Assembly (NCBI GenBank): GCA_001940725.1
Contig: MDVR01000141.1
Coordinates: 1-24,887 of the forward strand
From: Candidatus Heimdallarchaeota archaeon LC_2
GTDB taxonomy: Archaea; Asgardarchaeota; Heimdallarchaeia; Heimdallarchaeales; Kariarchaeaceae
Direction: 5' to 3'
Length of the DNA: 24,887 nt
Below, piece by piece: positions 1 through 9,283 of the stretch. Below the pieces are notes generated by a model. That model saw nothing but the letters and a program-made list of their open reading frames with translations. It was not told the origin of the DNA and made no database searches. The position numbers were made by a program, and so were the translations under genes. Numbering within the stretch: position 1 is the first letter of the stretch; every line of letters begins with the position of its first letter.

Positions 1-840
1 CATGAATTGTTTACGAAAGTTCTTCCTAGTTACAATATAGAGATAAGTTTTGTAGATGGAACGGATCCCAGGAAATATAGCTCTGCTATTAAAGAAAATA
101 CAAAATTACTCTATATCGAAAGTCCTGCAAATCCAACAATGTCAATTATTGATATTAAAGAAATTGCTACCATAGGCAAAGAGAATTCAATAACAACAAT
201 GATTGATAGTACTTTTGCGTCTCCATATAATCAAAACCCCATAAATCTAGGAATTGATGTAATAATTCATTCGTGTACAAAATACATGAGTGGTCATTCT
301 GATATTATTGCAGGTTCATTAACTTCTGCAAATTCAGAATATTACAATCAAGCTTTTCAAACCTTAAAATTATTTGGTGGAACCCTGAGTCCTTTTGACT
401 CATTTCTATTGGCACGAGGAATAAAAACATTAGATGTACGAATGGAGCGTCACAATAAAAATGGATTAGAAATTGCTAAGTTTTTAGAATCTCATGATAA
501 AATTGCTAAGGTTTACTACCCGGGTCTAGAATCTCATCCGCAGTACGAAATTGCCAAAAAACAAATGTCAGGTTATGGTGGAATGATCGCATTTGAGGTC
601 AAGGGTGGAGTTTCAGAAGGTCAAAAAGTGATTGAGAATCTTAATACAATTGTTTTGGCTGTTTCATTAGGTGGGGTGGAAAGTCTTGTCGAACAAGCAT
701 CAACGATGACTCATACAATGGTCCCTAGAGAAGAGAGAATGAAAGGTGGTATTACTGATGGATTAATTCGATTTTCTGTGGGGATAGAATCAGCTTCTGA
801 TTTAAAGAACGATTTGAACCAAGCTTTACAATTAATCTGA
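1..840 (+). CDS. PLP-dependent trans-sulfuration family enzyme (cystathionine gamma-lyase / methionine gamma-lyase / O-acetylhomoserine sulfhydrylase type), 5' part missing
   Basis: The frame is open to the first base of the window (codons before position 7 read His-Glu), so about 280 C-terminal residues of a normally ~390-400 residue Cys/Met-metabolism PLP enzyme are present. The cofactor lysine is visible in SCTKYMSGHSD, preceded by the family's YIESPANPT and DSTFASPYNQNP segments. Further family blocks are GGTLSPFDSFLLARGIKTL, YYPGLESHPQY and SLGGVESLVEQASTMTH. These enzymes cleave or form C-S bonds of cystathionine, homocysteine or methionine in the cytoplasm. The substrate-deciding N-terminal region lies outside the window, so the exact reaction cannot be chosen. 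The stop overlaps the convergent PHP gene by 9 bp. Confidence 0.93.
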   Translation, partial: HELFTKVLPSYNIEISFVDGTDPRKYSSAIKENTKLLYIESPANPTMSIIDIKEIATIGKENSITTMIDSTFASPYNQNPINLGIDVIIHSCTKYMSGHSDIIAGSLTSANSEYYNQAFQTLKLFGGTLSPFDSFLLARGIKTLDVRMERHNKNGLEIAKFLESHDKIAKVYYPGLESHPQYEIAKKQMSGYGGMIAFEVKGGVSEGQKVIENLNTIVLAVSLGGVESLVEQASTMTHTMVPREERMKGGITDGLIRFSVGIESASDLKNDLNQALQLI

Positions 841-1728
841 AAAATTTAATCTTAGTAAAAAATTTTGAACATGTTCTTTAGATAAATCCAACTCACCAAG
901 CAGTCCAACATTACCATGAAAATCACCACCCGCAGTTATCAAATAATTATTTTTCTTGATTATTTTGTCTAAATATTCATTCCCTTTGGCTTGAAATTCT
1001 TTACTGACGTTATACTTACCTTCATAATTGTAAATTCTTTCAATTCCAGCTATAGGAAATTTAGTTACATGGTTGGCATATTCGAGAAATTCTTCAAAAT
1101 TATCTTGATAACCTTCGAATGGATGGGCCCATACAATAATTCCCTCCAATTCAGACACTTGTTCAATCCACTCAGAAAATTCTAATGAAAATCGAGAAAT
1201 ATAAAGTGGTTTCCCATCTGCAATAAAATTATCAAATGCTTCTTCAAAGGTTTCCACATATCCTTTTTTGACTAGCACACGGGCAAGATGAGGACGGCTT
1301 ATTACATCTGCAGGCTGACTAGTACCATCGGTCCCTGTAGTAACTTCCTCCAGTACTTCATCAAAAGTAATTCCAAATCCAATAGCATTTGCCTTCTTTA
1401 TCATCTCTTTCATCCGCCATACTCTACTATCTCTGATTTTAGCGAGGTTTTGTAATAATTTACTTTCATTATCAAACTCAAAACTGGGTAAATACGCAAG
1501 AAAATGAAGTGATTTTCCCTTGATCCGCGTGCTAATTTCAATCCCTGGAATTAATATTCCAGTGAAATGTTGTTCAGCAATTTGTTTTGCCTCAATACTC
1601 CCTAGGAAATTATCATGATCTGTAATTGCCAATACTTTAACACCTTTTCTTTCAGCTTCTTTCAGTATCTGTTCAACTGACCATGTACCATCAGAATTGG
1701 TAGAATGACAATGTAGATCAACATTCAT
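832..1728 (-). CDS. PHP-domain metal-dependent phosphoesterase (TrpH/YciV-like)
   Basis: A 298-residue protein starting with the PHP signature DLHCHSTNSDGT (His6, His8, Asp13), then TDHD at 36-39, GIEIS (Glu64) and LHFLAY (His75). Later come SRPHLARVLVKKGYV, VWAHPFEG and GGDFHG. These are the metal ligands of the PHP superfamily. The RPHLARxLVxxGYVxxxxEAFxxF block is characteristic of the TrpH/YciV group, whose characterised members hydrolyse 3',5'-nucleoside bisphosphates or trim RNA 5' ends. Which substrate applies here is inference. It is the last gene of a minus-strand block; a 62-bp gap separates it from the GalT-like gene, so it could be co-transcribed or have its own promoter. The ATG start places the metal-binding DLHCHS motif at residues 4-9, as expected. 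Confidence 0.9.
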   Translation of the reverse strand: MNVDLHCHSTNSDGTWSVEQILKEAERKGVKVLAITDHDNFLGSIEAKQIAEQHFTGILIPGIEISTRIKGKSLHFLAYLPSFEFDNESKLLQNLAKIRDSRVWRMKEMIKKANAIGFGITFDEVLEEVTTGTDGTSQPADVISRPHLARVLVKKGYVETFEEAFDNFIADGKPLYISRFSLEFSEWIEQVSELEGIIVWAHPFEGYQDNFEEFLEYANHVTKFPIAGIERIYNYEGKYNVSKEFQAKGNEYLDKIIKKNNYLITAGGDFHGNVGLLGELDLSKEHVQNFLLRLNFSD

Positions 1729-1790
1729 ATTTTTCCAATATTTTGAATTGCTTAAAGGAATTTCAAGTCAACACGTAATATTGACATATT

Positions 1791-2894
1791 TCACAATTTA
1801 TCTGGATTTTGAATTAAGAATTCTTTCATTATTTCTGCAGTCTTATCTGGATCTAACGAAGTAATACTCAATGAATCGACCATTTCAGAACCACCAAATG
1901 GGATTGAAGGCAAAACATCAATAAAAAAATGAAAATCTCTCTCAACAGTGATACTTTGTCTAAATACAACAGTACGATCAATTAAAGGTGGCCATTTAGA
2001 TGGAGTAGCAATATTTATCAGATTGTCCGCAAGATGAAGAATCCAAGCTAATTTTTCTATTTCTTCTTGATCTAATTTACCAAACCAATTTTTATGAATT
2101 TTAGGTATTATCCTTATTGCAAGTGCTCGCATTGGTGCATTAGGAACAATAACTCGCCAATTTTTATCTTCCCAAACAATTCTGTTAGTTAAATTTAATT
2201 CTTGTTTCAAGTGATCCACAATTTTATCTAGGGTTGCTAGTTTACACACTAGACATTCACTTAATGAATCTCTTGCAGAATCATATGCTTGTTGAAAATT
2301 CCCACTGAGTAATCCAGAATTGCGAGGGATGACATAAGATTGCGCATGTAATTGTCGTAATGAAGCTCCAGAAGATGGTCCAATATTAAAAAAAATCAAT
2401 GATGAATGAAATTGAGAATTGATTATACTTTGAAGTGAATTTTTCAAACTTTTCAAAATACCCAGATTCGCTTCTACCACACTAAGATCTTCGGAATATT
2501 TATTCGAATAGGTTACGAGTGCAACTCCTGATGCATTATCTCCAACAGTGTTCAATGGTGAATATTTGTTAACTATGGTCAAACCATTGTAAGAAGCTAA
2601 TTTATGATATTCTGGTTTATCTGTGAAATTTCCAATATCTTTATTGTTGCTTGAAATAACTATTGATAGTTCTTCACCTTTTGAAACCTTGTAAAATATG
2701 GAATCTACTGGATTAGCTAATTCTCTTTCTGGTCTTTTTCTTATGGAATGATCTCGTGGTCTACTACCTCGTCCTGGAACAACATGCACCCTGTAACCGT
2801 AAATTTCATTTTTTAGTAAATGGGACAATAATGGATCATACCTTACTTGGGGGTATTCACCAGAATATCGACCCCAATAATTTTCTTTATCCAT
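1791..2894 (-). CDS. HIT-superfamily, GalT-like nucleotidyltransferase / phosphorylase
   Basis: A 367-residue protein resembling galactose-1-phosphate uridylyltransferase and ADP-glucose phosphorylase. The family core FNIGPSSGASLRQLHAQ (about 169-185) matches the GalT N-x-G...GAS-x-x-H-x-H-x-Q pattern, with nucleophile candidate His183 and Gln185. The first His of HxH is Gln181 here. A CLVC pair (214-217) opens the second half, and DFHFFIDVLPS near residue 320 is the second-domain counterpart. Family members move a nucleoside monophosphate between sugar phosphates or onto phosphate through a nucleotidyl-His intermediate. The sugar is unknown. It lies 42 bp downstream of the aminotransferase on the same strand; an AT-rich box at 2919-2927 could serve as its own promoter. 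Confidence 0.8.
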   Translation of the reverse strand: MDKENYWGRYSGEYPQVRYDPLLSHLLKNEIYGYRVHVVPGRGSRPRDHSIRKRPERELANPVDSIFYKVSKGEELSIVISSNNKDIGNFTDKPEYHKLASYNGLTIVNKYSPLNTVGDNASGVALVTYSNKYSEDLSVVEANLGILKSLKNSLQSIINSQFHSSLIFFNIGPSSGASLRQLHAQSYVIPRNSGLLSGNFQQAYDSARDSLSECLVCKLATLDKIVDHLKQELNLTNRIVWEDKNWRVIVPNAPMRALAIRIIPKIHKNWFGKLDQEEIEKLAWILHLADNLINIATPSKWPPLIDRTVVFRQSITVERDFHFFIDVLPSIPFGGSEMVDSLSITSLDPDKTAEIMKEFLIQNPDKL

Positions 2895-2936
2895 ATTTCA
2901 ATTTGTCAAACAATGTCAATATTAAATTGTATACGA

Positions 2937-4064
2937 TTAATCTGCTAGAAAATTATCAAAATAAGATTTCAAATGAATAAGACATTCATCAAGATTAGCT
3001 TTACCAAAACCAATTCTGAAGTGAAAATCGTCAAAATCAAAAATAGTTCCCGGGACTAATAGAACTCCCTTTTGTTTTATCAATTCCATTGACAATTTAT
3101 CTGAAGACTGGAAAATTTCTTTATTTATTCTTGCGAATCCAATACTACCACCTTTTGGACGAACCCAGCTGATAAATTTAGAATATTTTTCAAATAAATC
3201 ATCCAAAAGTCTCATATTTTTCTTAATTAGATCCTGATTACGTGTGAGTATAATTTCTTTATTTTTCAATGCCAATGTTGCCAAAAATTCTGACGGACCA
3301 CTATTACAAATCGTAGTATAATCCTTAAAACCAGATATTTTGTCGAATAATTCTTTATCTTTGAGCGCTAACCATCCAATTCGTAATCCTGGTAGTCCTA
3401 AGGATTTTGACATTACTCCGAGAGATAGTGCTTTATCGTAGATATCGACAGCTGGTTCTAGTGCATCAATTTCATCAAATTCTGTAAATCGATATACTTC
3501 ATCAGAAAATAAAAACAAATTGTGTTTCTTTGCAATTTGGATAATATTTAGATATAATTCTTTAGATATCAAACTACCCGTGGGATTATGTGGATTATTA
3601 ATTACAATGGCTTTGGTTCGTATTGATATATTTGTCTCCAAAAATTTTAGATTCAAATTCCAATCTGAAGATTCATCCATTTCCCATCTTATCACCTTTG
3701 CACCTATTGAATTGGCAACTTCGAACAAAGATTGATAACCCGGGAATTGAACAATTATTTCATCACCTTCACTCAGAAGTGAATTCATGAAACTAAAAAT
3801 TCCTTCCTCTGCACCGGAGAAGACAATAATATCATTAGATGAAACCGTTTCATACAACTTAGAAATTTCCGATCTTAATTCTGGATCACCTAGGGACTCA
3901 GTATATCCAAGTTTTAATGAATGGAAATCAGAAATGGCTTGTGGATCAAATGATAGTAATTCCTCTATGGAAAAAGTTTCGCAATCTGAGCTACTGAGTA
4001 AATATGGAGCCTCAAATTCATATTTTGCGAAATATCGTTCCAATTTAAATTTTGAAAGCTTCAA
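2937..4064 (-). CDS. Class I/II PLP-dependent aminotransferase
   Basis: A 375-residue fold-type I aminotransferase of usual length. Visible motifs are LGYTESLGDPELR (52-64), SGAEEGIF (83-90), the NNPHNPTG loop (156-163) binding PLP, SDEVYR (187-192) with Asp188 and Tyr191, and SKSLGLPGLRIGW with Schiff-base Lys220 and phosphate-contacting Arg228. FRIGFGKAN near the C-terminus carries the substrate-carboxylate arginine. It transfers an amino group between an amino acid and a 2-oxo acid, or performs a related PLP reaction; the substrate is not evident. The start codon is only 3 bp from the stop of the phzF-like gene, so the two are almost certainly co-transcribed. Confidence 0.92.
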   Translation of the reverse strand: MKLSKFKLERYFAKYEFEAPYLLSSSDCETFSIEELLSFDPQAISDFHSLKLGYTESLGDPELRSEISKLYETVSSNDIIVFSGAEEGIFSFMNSLLSEGDEIIVQFPGYQSLFEVANSIGAKVIRWEMDESSDWNLNLKFLETNISIRTKAIVINNPHNPTGSLISKELYLNIIQIAKKHNLFLFSDEVYRFTEFDEIDALEPAVDIYDKALSLGVMSKSLGLPGLRIGWLALKDKELFDKISGFKDYTTICNSGPSEFLATLALKNKEIILTRNQDLIKKNMRLLDDLFEKYSKFISWVRPKGGSIGFARINKEIFQSSDKLSMELIKQKGVLLVPGTIFDFDDFHFRIGFGKANLDECLIHLKSYFDNFLAD

Positions 4065-4067
4065 TTT

Positions 4068-4973
4068 CTAATTCAATTCTCCCTGGGCAAAATAGTAACA
4101 TTTTCCACCTGTGATGGTTTTTACTAATTCACCATCTTCTACAATGAATTTATTGTAAATTTTAGATGGTCTTCCCATTGCATAACCTTGCTCAACAACA
4201 ATTTCATTTTCCGAATTATCTTTTAATAGATCTAATTTATGTAAACATAGTCCAAATGAACTTTGAATTCCTCCTGTTGCTGGATCTTCTGGAATACCAT
4301 ATAAGGGTACAAAAAAGCGTGATCCAATATCCCCACCATCTTGTGCCTCAGTTGTAAATACATATACGCAGATGTCTTTTTCTTTTAATGCATCTTGAAC
4401 TAATCCTACATAATCTGGTTTTATTCTACCTAAGATTGAAATATTCTTAACTCTTACAAATAAGAAACTCATAGCTGTCACTGCATTAATTTGAAAAGGA
4501 GAATCATCATACAAATCATTTTTAGATATTCCAAGTAAATCAAGTATCAACTCTCGATTATCAAAATTTTCTTTAAATTTGGCAGGAATTTGTTCAAAAG
4601 AGGTAATTTCTAATCCATCGTTATTTGGCTTTGAAATAAAACTTCCTCGAACTTTCCCTCCTTTTAGATTTAAATTGAAATTATCTCTAGATATCCCTTT
4701 TTCTTTGCGATATATGCTTTCAAGTACATTCAATGTTCCCACAGTTGGATGACCAGCATAATTGATTTCTTTTCCAGGGGTGAAAATTCTCACATCAGCC
4801 TCTTCATCAGTTATACGGGTAACAAAAGTACTTTCTGAGAAATTAAATTGTTTTGTAATTTGTTGCATTTGAATATCACTGATATCAGTTGCATCAGGTA
4901 TAACAGCCAATTTATTTCCACCTTCTATCCCTTTATCAGAGAAAACATTGAGAATATAGAATTTATAAACCAC
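4068..4973 (-). CDS. PhzF family isomerase/epimerase-like protein
   Basis: A 301-residue protein with the two-lobed PhzF/DapF-like fold. The lobe-1 signatures are FSDKGIEGGNKLAVI (11-25) and NFSESTFV with the catalytic-type Glu47. YAGHPTVGTL (72-81) and GIPEDPATGG (226-235) form the anion-binding loops. PhzF of phenazine synthesis isomerises a dihydro-hydroxyanthranilate, but most members are of unknown substrate and no other phenazine genes are present, so a phenazine role is not implied. The start is GTG at 4973; no better ATG exists upstream. It is the first gene of the minus-strand block and is divergent from the ABC transporter pair. Confidence 0.9.
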   Translation of the reverse strand: MVYKFYILNVFSDKGIEGGNKLAVIPDATDISDIQMQQITKQFNFSESTFVTRITDEEADVRIFTPGKEINYAGHPTVGTLNVLESIYRKEKGISRDNFNLNLKGGKVRGSFISKPNNDGLEITSFEQIPAKFKENFDNRELILDLLGISKNDLYDDSPFQINAVTAMSFLFVRVKNISILGRIKPDYVGLVQDALKEKDICVYVFTTEAQDGGDIGSRFFVPLYGIPEDPATGGIQSSFGLCLHKLDLLKDNSENEIVVEQGYAMGRPSKIYNKFIVEDGELVKTITGGKCYYFAQGELN

Positions 4974-4990
4974 AGTCGGAATTACAATTA

Positions 4991-5000
4991 ATATTTTATT
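4991..5000 (-). promoter_or_regulatory. Probable archaeal TATA box for the phzF-like operon
   Basis: On the minus strand this reads AATAAAATAT, centred about 23 nt upstream of the GTG start at 4973. The spacing fits the archaeal pattern of TATA box about 26 nt before a leaderless or near-leaderless start. The surrounding DNA is AT-rich, so the support is positional only. Confidence 0.4.
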
Positions 5001-5082
5001 TATTCAGTTATTGGGATATAATGTAAAAGTATGATAATATCTATTTGATTAGACTTAATTACCTTCAATTTTTACCTCGTTT

Positions 5083-6873
5083 GTGGTAACATCGTTTAAC
5101 GATAGAGATAGGGAATTCATCCCACCTATAAATTATAATACTAACAGGACAAACTCTAATCGTTGGTTATTGTCTCATTTGAAGAGACACAAATTTTTGA
5201 TATTTTTTGGTTTATTCTTGCAAATTGTTAATATTACGGTGCAAAGTATTATTCCAGGTCTCTTCGCTGAAATGGTAGCAGCCTACCCGGACAATCTAAC
5301 ACAAGAACTTATAACAAAAAATTCAAGAAATATTCTATATTTACTTACAGGCGTAGCACTTGTTCAGTTAATTAGATCATCTTCATTTGAAATTGTAGGC
5401 GCAAGGTTGGAAAGAGATGCTCGTGATGAGTTGTATAGTGAGTTGTTAGGGAAAAATCAAACATTTCATGATTCAAATAACATTGGGGATCTAATGTCGA
5501 GAGTCACTCAGGATGTCAGACAATTATCTTTGTTGATGAATCCTGGCTTAAATTTAATTTTTATGAGTTTTACATTTGCATTAATACCAATTATTTTCAT
5601 CGGAACGATAAATGTAAAATTACTTTTGACACCAGTTATATTCTTCATAATATTCATAGGTATGGTAAGATGGTATAATAATCAATTATCACCTTGGTCA
5701 GCCCAGTCACGAATGTCTCTTGGGACAATCAATAACCGATTGAATGAAGTTATCACAGGAATCCAAGTAGTTAGAGCGAACACTGAAGAAGAATTTGAAC
5801 AAAATATATTCCACAACAATATATCTCAATATCATGAAGCAGAGGTTAAATTAGGTCAAGTTCGGGCTAAATATTGGCCAAATCTAATTTATGGACTGGC
5901 TTTAATGGGATCCATTTTTCATGCCGTAACGCTCTATCAGGGAGATGAGATCTCTTTGGATCAACTAGTTGAATTCATATTGTTATTTCAACTAATGAGA
6001 TTATCTGTTCTACTGAATTCATTTGCAATAAGTGCAGTTTCAATGGGTATCGCAGCTTCGGATCGTATTTATGATATTATAGAAGGAAAAAGTGACATTG
6101 ATTTAAATCTAACTGGATATTCAAATAAGATAAGTGATAGCATAGTATTTGATAATGTCACATTTGCATATACCAATGCTCAGTCCAACAAAGTGCTAGA
6201 TAACATAAGTTTCCGTGTTGAATCAGGTCAAACAATTGCTTTAGTAGGAGTTACTGGATCGGGCAAATCTACAATTGCAAAATTAATATCAAGATTGTAT
6301 GACCCAGATGAAGGAAGGATCCTAATTGACAACGTAAATTTAAAAGATTGGTCAATAGAATCTCTGCGATCTCAAATGGCGATTGTTGAGCAAGATGTCT
6401 TTTTATTTTCGAGAAGTGTATCTGATAACATTCGATTCGGTCTTGAAAATATTACACAGGAACAAATCGTAATAGCTGCCAAACAGGCCCAAGCCCATGA
6501 GTTTATTTTACAATTGACTGAAGGTTATGATACTCAGGTTGGTGAAAGGGGTGCAACTTTATCGGGTGGTCAAAAACAAAGAATTGCTATTGCACGAGCA
6601 ATTGTTCGTGATCCTAAAATCCTCATTCTTGATGATAGCTCTTCAGCAATTGATTCTAAAACAGAAGATGAGATTAATAATGCCATTAAAAATGTTGTTT
6701 CTGGAAGAATTGCTTTTATCATCACCCATAGAATAGCTCAAATAAGAAGAGCTGATCAAATTGTATTACTTGATCAAGGTAAAATCATTGCGAAGGGTGA
6801 TCACAATTACATGTTACTACATTCAGATAAATACCGGGAAATTTTCTCAATTTTCGATGAGGTGTCAAACTAA
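5083..6873 (+). CDS. ABC exporter half-transporter, subunit with degenerate catalytic site (heterodimer partner 1)
   Basis: A 596-residue half-exporter: an N-terminal type-1 ABC membrane domain (hydrophobic segments within about 35-325) fused to an ATPase domain. Walker A is GVTGSGKST (389-397), the signature LSGGQ (493-497), Walker B ILILDD (513-518) and the H-loop His549. The residue after the Walker B aspartate is Asp518 instead of the catalytic Glu, so this subunit's own ATP site should hydrolyse poorly. The next gene overlaps by one base (TAATG), giving translational coupling. With its partner it should export lipids, drugs or peptides using ATP; the substrate is unknown. The GTG start at 5083 is the only suitable start in frame. 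Confidence 0.95.
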   Translation: MVTSFNDRDREFIPPINYNTNRTNSNRWLLSHLKRHKFLIFFGLFLQIVNITVQSIIPGLFAEMVAAYPDNLTQELITKNSRNILYLLTGVALVQLIRSSSFEIVGARLERDARDELYSELLGKNQTFHDSNNIGDLMSRVTQDVRQLSLLMNPGLNLIFMSFTFALIPIIFIGTINVKLLLTPVIFFIIFIGMVRWYNNQLSPWSAQSRMSLGTINNRLNEVITGIQVVRANTEEEFEQNIFHNNISQYHEAEVKLGQVRAKYWPNLIYGLALMGSIFHAVTLYQGDEISLDQLVEFILLFQLMRLSVLLNSFAISAVSMGIAASDRIYDIIEGKSDIDLNLTGYSNKISDSIVFDNVTFAYTNAQSNKVLDNISFRVESGQTIALVGVTGSGKSTIAKLISRLYDPDEGRILIDNVNLKDWSIESLRSQMAIVEQDVFLFSRSVSDNIRFGLENITQEQIVIAAKQAQAHEFILQLTEGYDTQVGERGATLSGGQKQRIAIARAIVRDPKILILDDSSSAIDSKTEDEINNAIKNVVSGRIAFIITHRIAQIRRADQIVLLDQGKIIAKGDHNYMLLHSDKYREIFSIFDEVSN

Positions 6874-8729
6874 TGGGTTGGGTTACAGAAGGTTTGGATA
6901 GGGCCGATTATGATCGCACATATTCAGATAAGGATCTATTAAAAAGAATCATAGGTTATTTCAAATCATACAAGATTTTTATGACATTAATTACTATTTC
7001 CGTAATTGGTGTGGCCTTCATTAATGCATTTTTACCAGTGGTAATCGCAGGTATGATTGATGATCTTGATGTAAACAAAAATAGTAATATTCAAGGATTT
7101 ATTTACTTGTTAGGTGCATTATATGTCAGTTCTTTTGTCTCTTTTGCAATCATGGAAATTTTCTCTGCAAAAGCAGTACAAGGTGCAGTGAGGGATCTTC
7201 GTCGAGATACTTTTAATGCTTTACTTGTTCGCGATATGTCATTTTTTGATAAGCAACCCTCAGGTAAACTAGCATCAAGAGTAACGAATGATACAAATGA
7301 ATTTGCCACAACTGTTACGCTTACATCAAATTTAGTTGCTCAATTATTTTCAATGGTATTTATTTTGTATTTTCTCTCAACTCGATCTCTTAAATTAACT
7401 GCTGTGACTGTATTCTTCATTCCATTCGTCGTTTTTGTTGCATTATCTTATCGTAAAATTGCAAGGAAAGTGTCATTAAGTAGTCAACGAGTTATTGCAA
7501 AAGTAAATGCTCTAATTCAGGAAACTACAACTGGCATTTCAGTTGCAAAATCGTTTCGTGCTGAAAAGGCAATCTATAATGAATTCGATGAAATGAATAA
7601 ACAGAACTATAGGATCAGCCTAAAGAGACAAATAACATTTGTTTCAATTTTTCCTATTCTAACTATGATTTCAGCACTAATTATTGCGTCAGTTGCATAT
7701 TTTGGTGCTCTTGAAGTCATTCAAGTCAACAATTCAGTTAATAATTCCCTATCAATAATTCCAGGTCCTGAGCTCACTATAGGTGATTGGTTTTTGTTTA
7801 TCCAATCAGTACAATGGTTTGTTTTCCCCCTAATTCAGATATCATCATTTTGGTCACAATTTCAACTTGGACTAGCTGCAGCAGAAAGAACTTTTTCCAT
7901 TATTGATACAGAAAATGAAGTTCTCCAAACTGGTTCAGAAAACATAGAAAACTTGAGGGGAGAAATTGAATTTCGGGATCTTTGTTTTGGATATAATGAA
8001 GAGATAACAGTTCTCAATAGGTTTAATCTCCATATTAAGCCTGGTGAAAACATTGCTATTGTGGGACATACTGGTGCAGGTAAGACAACACTTGGTAAAT
8101 TAATCGCAAGGTATTATGAATTTCAAGATGGTAATATTTTCATTGACGGTCATAATATACGTAGTCTTGATCTGGAGAATTATCGAGACAAATTAGCAAT
8201 CATCAGTCAAGATGTATTTCTTTGGAATGGTACAATAAGAGAAAATCTAACATATGGAGTTCCAGATAAGTCTTCAATTTCTGATGCTGTTTTGTGGGAC
8301 ACATTAAGAAAAGTTGAAGCCGCAGATTGGATTTCCAAATTAGATGATGGATTAGATACACACATTGGAGAGCGAGGATCTAGAATCTCAATGGGACAAA
8401 GACAACTTCTTTCATTTGCTCGGATTTTACTCCAAGACACTATGATTCTAATTATGGATGAAGCAACGGCTTCTGTAGATCCGTTAACAGAGGTTAAAAT
8501 TCAGAGAGTCACAGATAAAATATTAGAAGGGAGAACTTCAATCATTATTGCTCACAGGCTTTCCACGATTAGAAATGTTGACAGGATTATTGTGATGAAA
8601 GATGGAGAAATTATTGAAGAAGGAAATCACCATAGTTTGCTTGATCAAAAAGGACATTATGCAGAATTGTATAATACTTACTTTAGACATCAATCTCTAA
8701 GTTATATTGAGAGTATAAGTGAGCTTTAA
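6873..8729 (+). CDS. ABC exporter half-transporter, subunit with intact catalytic glutamate (heterodimer partner 2)
   Basis: A 618-residue half-exporter with a six-helix type-1 ABC membrane domain followed by an ATPase. Walker A is GHTGAGKTT (398-406), Walker B LIMDEATASVD with Asp529 and catalytic Glu530, and the H-loop His561. The signature motif is ISMGQ (505-509) instead of LSGGQ. In the head-to-tail ATPase dimer this altered signature faces the Walker motifs of partner 1, which itself lacks the catalytic Glu, so both changes fall in the same composite ATP site. That is the arrangement known for TM287/288, BmrCD and LmrCD type exporters. GAGGTG at 6859-6864, inside the end of partner 1, can serve as ribosome binding site. 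Confidence 0.95.
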   Translation: MGWVTEGLDRADYDRTYSDKDLLKRIIGYFKSYKIFMTLITISVIGVAFINAFLPVVIAGMIDDLDVNKNSNIQGFIYLLGALYVSSFVSFAIMEIFSAKAVQGAVRDLRRDTFNALLVRDMSFFDKQPSGKLASRVTNDTNEFATTVTLTSNLVAQLFSMVFILYFLSTRSLKLTAVTVFFIPFVVFVALSYRKIARKVSLSSQRVIAKVNALIQETTTGISVAKSFRAEKAIYNEFDEMNKQNYRISLKRQITFVSIFPILTMISALIIASVAYFGALEVIQVNNSVNNSLSIIPGPELTIGDWFLFIQSVQWFVFPLIQISSFWSQFQLGLAAAERTFSIIDTENEVLQTGSENIENLRGEIEFRDLCFGYNEEITVLNRFNLHIKPGENIAIVGHTGAGKTTLGKLIARYYEFQDGNIFIDGHNIRSLDLENYRDKLAIISQDVFLWNGTIRENLTYGVPDKSSISDAVLWDTLRKVEAADWISKLDDGLDTHIGERGSRISMGQRQLLSFARILLQDTMILIMDEATASVDPLTEVKIQRVTDKILEGRTSIIIAHRLSTIRNVDRIIVMKDGEIIEEGNHHSLLDQKGHYAELYNTYFRHQSLSYIESISEL

Positions 8730-8895
8730 TCAAATACATAATTTTTAGCCATCATTCAACCTTGGTTCATATATTTCTAATCTGCAATTAATATTATTAA
8801 TTCAATTTCAAATGTAAAATATGATGCCCAAAGAAGCAAATTAATCGATTTTTAACACTAATATTTTTAGGTTAAATTACTGATAGGTATATTTT

Positions 8896-9270
8896 GTGTA
8901 TGATTACCTTCTTTATCCTAAACCAGGTGAAGAAGAATCAAAGTTTTATTTCTCAAAATTATTTAAAGTGCTGATGACTTTAGCCATTTTTGAATTATTC
9001 TTCATATTACGACCTCCCGTACTCAGTAAGGTGATGGCTCCCTTATTTATAATTTCTTTCTTTGGGTTGCTTGGTTATATAATCTACGATCTTGTGAAGG
9101 AGCATGGTTCTCAACAAAATACTTCATCAAATCAAATTATAAATATTCTAAAGTCAACAATAAAGTTCTTTTCAATAATAATATTACCTTTGATAATTTT
9201 ATTTTTAGCTTTGATAATACTAATCTTTCTTGTGGGTATTCTGGGATGGATACATGGAATGATATTTTAA
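8896..9270 (+). CDS. Small multi-pass membrane protein of unknown function
   Basis: A 124-residue protein, not recognised as any family. A charged N-terminus (MYDYLLYPKPGEEESKFYF) is followed by hydrophobic segments at about 27-42, 46-66 and 88-120, the last long enough for one long or two short helices. A short polar loop lies between them. The start is GTG at 8896, since no ATG is available in frame; an AT-rich GGTTAAATTA box at 8870-8879 lies just upstream. It follows the ABC exporter pair in the same direction after 166 bp and may be co-regulated, but no functional link is visible. Confidence 0.6.
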   Translation: MYDYLLYPKPGEEESKFYFSKLFKVLMTLAIFELFFILRPPVLSKVMAPLFIISFFGLLGYIIYDLVKEHGSQQNTSSNQIINILKSTIKFFSIIILPLIILFLALIILIFLVGILGWIHGMIF

Positions 9271-9283
9271 AACAGTATTTTTT

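Noticed and set aside
4068..4973. A phenazine biosynthesis locus
   Set aside because: Only a PhzF-family protein is present; no phzA, B, D, E or G type genes surround it, and most PhzF-like proteins are unrelated to phenazines.
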